A stretch of DNA of 64,000 nt, taken from the NCBI GenBank assembly GCA_023548195.1, contig JAJHZJ010000311.1, forward strand, positions 6,674,811-6,738,810, written 5' to 3'. The number at the start of each line of letters is the position of its first letter. The stretch's first letter is position 1. The DNA comes from Bettongia penicillata ogilbyi (Eukaryota; Chordata; Mammalia; Diprotodontia; Potoroidae). The notes under the pieces were generated by a model. That model was not told the DNA's origin, did no database searches, and saw only the letters and a program-made list of their open reading frames with translations. Shown here in pieces: positions 58,862-64,000 of this stretch. A program made the translations under genes and the position numbers.

Positions 58862-59165
58862 TCGTGTCCTTCGTTGCCGAAGAAGACCATGCCATCAGAG
58901 AAATGATGACATGACTTGCACTTGATTTTGTTTTGAGTGAGGGAGGGCTGTGCAGGTCTCCAGCCTCACTTCTCCTCCAGAGACATCTGAATCCAGTAAC
59001 CAAATATTCATCAGGATGACTGGAGATGACCCAGGATGAGGCAATTGGGGTTAAGTGACTTGCCCAAGGTCACACAGCTAGTGAGTGTCAAGTGTCTGAG
59101 GTGAGATTTAAACTCAGGTCCTCCTGACTCTTGCACTGGTGGCTCTATCCACTGCACCACCTAGC
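58862..59165 (-). mobile_element. tRNA-headed SINE with RTE-like tail, antisense, inserted in L2
   Basis: 'cgttgccgaagaagaccatg', 'caggatgactggagatgacc', 'gtgacttgcccaaggtcaca', 'aactcaggtcctcctgactc' and the reversed tRNA-like head 'ctatccactgcaccacctag' form a nearly complete copy. Its tail equals that of the SINE at 11570-11882. L2 sequence resumes after it. Confidence 0.78.
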
Positions 59166-59310
59166 TGAGGATAGGTTTGTAGATAGGAGGGCAGCAACCA
59201 GGACAAGAGCGACTGGATATTAGTGAAAAGCACGGGATGAAAGAAGGAACACAGTTGAAGACCAGATGGAAGGGGAGCACTTGTATACATTAAGTCCCCA
59301 CGATGTTTTC
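59166..59310 (-). mobile_element. L2, antisense, continued after the SINE
   Basis: 'ggtttgtagataggagggca' and 'tagtgaaaagcacgggatga' are the L2 words expected next to the block ending at 58861. Confidence 0.6.
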
Positions 59311-59785
59311 TGCTTTCATTTGGGATAGGGGGTGGTGATGGATTATAGATGAAAATGTTTAAAAATCGGCTATTTATTTTCTATCAATGCTTCCATACAT
59401 CTTTTTCAAAACTAACAATTGTCAAAAAATTTGAACCAAGATATCATTGTAAAGTGAGTTAGTACCTTAAAGAAGTACAATACCAGAGCAACTGAGTTTT
59501 TTATATTTAATTCTTACTTGTATCTAAATTAATTTCACATCAGCCTAATTTAATTGTTCAAATTCTAAATTTTTATTTTTTCTCTTCTCTGTTATAAGAT
59601 CTAGTTTCTTCAAACCATTCCTCAAAGGTTTTATTTTCCAATTCTTCTATCTCTTCATCCTGTATAAATTCTCAACATCTATATTAATTTGTAAGTTTCA
59701 GAATGCTAATAAGTGTTTAAACAATGCCCAGTATGATAGGCATTATTACTCCAACTCCAACATGCTCTTCTTCATGTATTTCAAT
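59311..59785. other. Intron with no gene or clear repeat
   Basis: AT-rich intron. Nothing nameable. Confidence 0.5.
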
Positions 59786-59789
59786 TCAT

Positions 59790-60069
59790 TTTAATACATA
59801 AATCAATTAAAGAGCATGTCAGGCACTGTGTTCATTACTGAGCAAATAGACAAAAGTAAAGTCCCTTGCCTTCCAAAAGCTTATAATCTAATAAGTTTGA
59901 AAAGAGAATGTACTAGTAGCTGGAAAGATCAGGAAAGATCTCATGTTGAAGGTGGCATTTGAGGTCAGTCTTGAAAAAAAAAAAATTTACAAAGCAGATG
60001 TGAGGAAAACAGGTACACAGTAGGTATGGAAGAGAGTAAAGGAGATAAAGCAATATGCATTCACAACAG
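59790..60069 (-). mobile_element. L2, antisense, left part (split by an LTR)
   Basis: 'catgtcaggcactgtgttca', 'cccttgccttccaaaagctt' and 'ggtggcatttgaggtcagtc' are the antisense L2 3' region. It ends in the word caacag at 60064-60069, which is repeated after the LTR. Confidence 0.65.
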
Positions 60070-60658
60070 TGCTAGAAACACTCTTGATACTAACAAGGTA
60101 TCAAGGAAAATTTATTACAGCAGAGTTCAGAGGAATTGAATGCCTTGGCCAAATAAAGCCCCCAACCTCTTCTCAGGAGGAGGGAGCCTAGGATACAGAA
60201 GCGAGATTGACTTTTTAATGGTTAGTTCAGGACAGATCCTCCCATCTGGATTGGTCCGTTCTCCATTAGGTCACCATCCTCTCTACATGCCCATTACATA
60301 ACTACCGTTGGTGTGATTCCCCCACCCCAAAAAAACAAGCTTCAACATAGGACCCATAATCAGAAAATGGAGGGATAATTTTATGCAGGGTATGTCTGCT
60401 TATATTCTGCATGAGGTTCATTAAGCAAGCACAGTAAAGAAAAGCTTTCTCCAAGTTATTCTAGATAATCTTTACTGACTGGTTCAGGCTGGTTTCAGGC
60501 CTGGACCTTCTTATCAAAAATTTTGTGACTTTCTGAAGGCCATTTGTCTGTCTCTTGATTGGTTGAGTCCACCTGCAGTCTGCTGGCTTTCTTATTATCT
60601 GACATATTCTTCGTTAACTAGTAACTTCTGTGGGAACTTAACTTTTTGCTGTCTCTCA
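60070..60658 (-). mobile_element. Solo LTR of an endogenous retrovirus, antisense (589 bp)
   Basis: The element begins with TG and ends with CA, and the 6-bp word caacag flanks it on both sides (60064-60069, 60659-60664). On the minus strand, AATAAA (complement of 60111-60116) lies about 40 bp before the LTR end. CCAAT boxes face the same way (complements near 60245 and 60557). No viral coding sequence flanks it, so it is a solo LTR left by recombination. A 6-bp duplication is most typical of ERVK-like (class II) viruses, but the class is not settled. Confidence 0.75.
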
Positions 60659-60664
60659 CAACAG

Positions 60665-60950
60665 CAAGTAGGTCAGTATGGTTTTATCCTAGGGTCCACA
60701 TAAGTGGGTATCTTATGAGAGGACTAGAAAGGTAAGTGTCAAAACGCTTTGAGAGTATAAGAAGAGTAAGAGTTGAGAAGAGACTATTTGATTTAGCAAA
60801 TAAGATCACTGATAAGGTTGGATGCCAGGTTGCAGAGCATTTAGAAAGAGTAAAAGAAGAAAGGAAATGGGAGCACAGAATACAGATAGCTATTGAAAGA
60901 TTTTGGCTGAGAAAATGAGAAAAGATTTAGAACATTAACTAGCAGGAATA
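60665..60950 (-). mobile_element. L2, antisense, right part (split by an LTR)
   Basis: 'gcaagtaggtcagtatggt' and later 'gatttagcaaataagatcac' continue the antisense L2 expected after 60063. Confidence 0.6.
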
Positions 60951-61164
60951 GTATGATCAAGTGAAGTGGTTTTGAGAATACAGTAGTCTTGGGAATGATT
61001 TATAGGTAGCAGAACAACTATGAATAGACAAAATAATGGTAACATCTCCGATTTGTAATTCAAGGAACCTTTATAGGAATATTTTCCTTTAAGCCTTTCA
61101 CTAAATTGGTCCCAGTAGAAGTTCCCAACATTTTTATTTTCCGGGAATGGTAACCAAATGTCAT

Positions 61165-61535
61165 CCAAGTTCATAACCTCAGGGTCATCCTCCACTCATT
61201 CATCCCACATTTCCCATCAGTTGCCAAATCTTGTAAATCTACCTCTACATTCAACACCTTCTCTCTACTCAGTTACAACACTAATTCAGATTGTCCTCAC
61301 CTTTTCACTGGGTTTCTTGCAATAATGTCTGAACTGGCCTCCCTGTCTCAAGGTTCTCCTCACTTCAAAACCATATTCCACTTAGCTGCGAAAGGAATTT
61401 TCCTATAGTGGAAGTCTGACCATGTTTCTTCACTATTCAAAAAACTCCAGTGGCTATCACCTATAGGATTAAAAGAAAAACCCTCCCCCTGAATGACATT
61501 TAAAGTTCTATACAATCAATTGTCAACTTTCCTTT
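61165..61535 (+). mobile_element. L2, sense, left part (split by a hAT-like element)
   Basis: 'catcctccactcattcatcc', 'tgaactggcctccctgtctc', 'gtctgaccatgtttcttcac' and 'actccagtggctatcaccta' are L2 landmarks. They stop just before the DNA element at 61557. Confidence 0.75.
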
Positions 61536-61556
61536 TTGACTTTATTATATATTACT

Positions 61557-62090
61557 TGAGTAATTCTCAAAATCTGGTCCAAGGACCCCTTAGGGTCCAT
61601 CCCCAAAACCCTTTCAGGGGGGCTGATAGGATCAAAGCTATTTTCTTAATAGTACTATTATTTGTCTATTAAAATATTCCTCCCCTTCCCAACTAAGTAT
61701 CTGTGAGGCTAGATTTTCTACACATGCTTCAACATTACAAAACATTACAAAACATTACAAAAAATTGAATACAGAAGCATACATGAGAAAGGAGTTGTTT
61801 TTTTTTATTAAGGCAGATAGTAAAGAGATTTGAAAAATATATAAAACGATGCAACTCTTCTCATTTTACCTTGGAAAAGCTATTTTTCACAAAATATATT
61901 GTTTATGTCACCATATGATGGTTTTAGTTTTGCAAAATTAATTGTTTTTTAAATGTGTCTATTGTGATTTCCAATAAGGTAAACAAAATAAAAACATAAA
62001 CAAAAGTTCTTTGGGGTTCTCGATTTTTAAGTGTAAAGAGGTCCTCAAAATTAGAAATATAAAAAAGTTCTGAGACAAAAAAGTCTACGA
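61557..62090. mobile_element. hAT-like DNA element, non-autonomous, inside L2
   Basis: It opens with 'ttctcaaaatctggtccaag' and closes with 'ctttggggttctcgattttt', then 'aaagaggtcctcaaaatta'. Such ends resemble hAT-Tip100-type repeats (Arthur/Zaphod-like) known in mammals. There is no transposase frame. A four-fold 'aacattacaa' unit at about 61733-61770 lies inside. Family assignment is tentative. Confidence 0.5.
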
Positions 62091-62099
62091 ACACATCAG

Positions 62100-62460
62100 C
62101 CAAACTGGCCCTACTGTTCCTCATACTTAGGACTCTTCTACAACCTTTATCTATGCCTTTGCAGTATACTGCCCTCCCTCCTTATTTACACATCTAAAAA
62201 TCCCTAAGTGTCCTTCAAGATTCAGCTCAAGTATAACCCTTTTTACATGAAGCTTTCTTGATGATACTATCCCCAAATGCCTTCACCCCGAAAATTACTG
62301 CTTTTTGTATGTACATTTTGTATGTACCGATATATGCACAATGTCTCCTCCATAGAAAGTAAACTCCTTGAGAACATTTCCCTTTTGACTTTTATCCCTA
62401 GCCCCCAGCACCAGAGCCTAGCACATACTAGGCACTAAATAAAGGCTTATTGATTGACTA
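62100..62460 (+). mobile_element. L2 3' end, sense, right part
   Basis: 'ccttcaagattcagctcaag', 'aaactccttgagaacatttc', 'cctagcccccagcaccagag' and 'gcacatactaggcactaaat' complete the L2 terminus, continuing the copy at 61165-61535. Confidence 0.8.
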
Positions 62461-62740
62461 GTGAACATTTTCTTCTGATACAGCAATAATTTAATCACAG
62501 AATATTTTACTGGTTTTGTCACATTCATATCTATAACATTCCAAATGACCAAATATTATATGACAATGTACTACAAACTGACTCACTTCAAACACTTTCC
62601 AAGTTCCCTCTTACGATGTCAAAAAAAAAGGCAAAATTCATGCACTGTTAGAATTATTTCACGCTGAAATATATCTCTACTGCTGTCATATATTTATATA
62701 CGACATCTTAGAACTATTAAGCTGCATTATGGTGCTGAAA
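62461..62740. other. Intron with no gene or clear repeat
   Basis: AT-rich intron. Nothing nameable. Confidence 0.5.
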
Positions 62741-62744
62741 ACTG

Positions 62745-63010
62745 TATGTTGTAGTGGAAATAATGCTATACTTGGCATCAGTATAACCTGAGTTTGAATC
62801 ACCTAACATTAACCAGTTATGTGATCACACACTATATTATTTAACCTCCAAGATTTAGTTCCCTTAACTATAAAATGAAAAAAATATGTGCAAGTCCTTA
62901 ACTTGTTAGGAGGATCAAATGAGATGTTTACAAAGTTTTACAAACCTTAAAGCGCTATATACTACATATATGTGAGCTATTTCCATTATCATTACTGTAG
63001 TTATTATTAT
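62745..63010 (+). repeat. CORE-SINE, sense
   Basis: 'ttgtagtggaaataatgcta', 'ataacctgagtttgaatcac', 'taggaggatcaaatgagatg' and 'aaagcgctatatactacata' follow the family layout. Confidence 0.62.
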
Positions 63011-64000
63011 ACAGTAATTTAAAATAACATAGTTTTTAAAAAATTATCTCAAGGCTAAGAAAGATAAAAAGAACTCCATCTTCAGCTAGTTGTTCTTTTT
63101 ACCTCAGTCCTTTATGGAAAGATGCTTGTTTCAAATGAGAATGCAACAGAGAGGATTAAACTTAAAAGTTGAAAAATGAACACCAGGCTTTCTAAATAAA
63201 TCTTCAATCCCCAAAGGAAGGTAAGTCCACTCCTTGACTCAAATAATTTGGTAACACAGTCAGATTTTGTTAAAGCAGCATTTCAGCTTGAACATGAAAA
63301 ATCACACTGTCAAAGCAATAATTTGACTTTTTGTGCAGAAGACATAGAAGTAAGCCAACCAAGCAAATTATCAACTTTTATTTAGTGATTCTACATTATT
63401 TTCTGGTTAAAGATACAACTGACTAGGAATTATTATGGTAATCTAGAGAAATAGATGGTCTTATAATTTCAGATACTTTACAAGGAGGAAAGGATTGAAA
63501 TATATCTTTAGGAACAATTTTGCAGGCATATAAACATACAACTGAATAACTAAACAACAAGCTATCCAAATGCAGATGCAGGCAAATCACACACCCTTGC
63601 AACTCTAAGCATCAACCCAATATGAGTAAAATTAATTATATAGTTTTTTAAATATTCCCAAGAAAATGACACGCAATTAGGTCAATGCTTAGGGTTAACA
63701 ATTTACTAAACAACGGAAGTATTTTATAATCCCACCACCTCCACAGGCATGAAATTTCTTTTTTTCCAGTACTATCTGTAGAATTCCATGAAAAGATTAT
63801 CTCCCAAAATTCACTCTTTACAATTAAAGTAATTAATTTGTGATAATGCCAATAAGAAAATAATATTCCACTTGAAACCACATTTCCTCAATAAAATGGC
63901 TAAAGCTAATGCAATGTTATGATGAAACTGGTTAACAAACAAATATATAAATGTATAAAATATGAAGACTACATATAGGCATATTTTTCTTCCCAATAGG
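63011..64000. other. Intron with no gene or clear repeat
   Basis: AT-rich intron up to the right edge. Short frames are accidental. Confidence 0.5.

Larger units (their letters stand above)
48855..64000 (-). other. EPC2: EPC2 upstream intron (partial, runs off the window)
   Basis: The first coding exon of EPC2, which begins at the initiator methionine, would lie upstream on the minus strand, that is above 48854. Nothing between 48855 and 64000 reads as that exon. There is no GC-rich promoter-like stretch either. The intron therefore continues past the right edge. Confidence 0.75.

Noticed and set aside
1..64000. Bacterial-type systems, CRISPR arrays, phage genes, tRNA and rRNA genes.
   Set aside because: Nothing in the sequence resembles them. 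Direct repeats are microsatellites or transposon units, and tRNA-like parts are SINE heads.

Overview
The window is vertebrate nuclear DNA, almost certainly from a marsupial. It is AT-rich, has spliced coding exons, and is dominated by retrotransposons in a marsupial mixture: L1 and ORF1-only 'half-L1' (HAL1-like) copies, L2, BovB-like RTE, and SINEs with a tRNA-like head and an RTE-like tail. There are no bacterial operons, CRISPR arrays, rRNA or tRNA genes. Family names come from sequence recognition, not a database search. I found no undescribed defence or metabolic system. The most unusual material is the young half-L1 pair and the nested insertion around the first of them.

Host gene. Two consecutive coding exons of EPC2 (enhancer of polycomb homolog 2, a TIP60/NuA4 histone acetyltransferase subunit) lie on the minus strand: 48695-48854 (160 bp) and 5801-5946 (146 bp). 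Both have consensus splice sites and the frame joins exactly across the junction. The intron between them is 42,748 bp. The first coding exon would lie beyond 64000 and the remaining exons below position 1; neither is in the window. Everything else here is intronic.

Layout. 1-5800: the downstream intron, with an L1 3' end, L2 in both orientations and CORE-SINE/MIR pieces. 7060-15825: a dense LINE cluster with an L1 3' end, an inverted L1 lacking ORF2, a divergent sense L1 carrying a SINE, a decayed RTE, and an antisense L1 3' end. 17100-20750: SINEs, L2 and a palindromic DNA element. 20791-25218: an antisense L1 flanked by a 19-bp target-site duplication and split by HAL1 copy A, which ends in a 377-nt homopurine microsatellite. 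26100-28140: the least repetitive stretch. 28300-39060: old LINE remnants. 40330-44225: an antisense L2 split by HAL1 copy B. 46170-47295: L2. 49240-55700: an L1 3' end, L2, a solo LTR and SINE parts. 57190-60950: antisense L2 copies interrupted by a SINE and by a second solo LTR with TG...CA ends and a 6-bp duplication. 61165-62460: L2 split by a hAT-like element.

How it fits together. Only EPC2 is a working gene here. The mobile elements are mostly broken. Both HAL1 copies have frameshifted ORF1s and sit antisense to EPC2 transcription. Nesting gives a relative order: L2 is oldest, then the older L1, RTE and SINE copies, and the two HAL1 copies are among the youngest.
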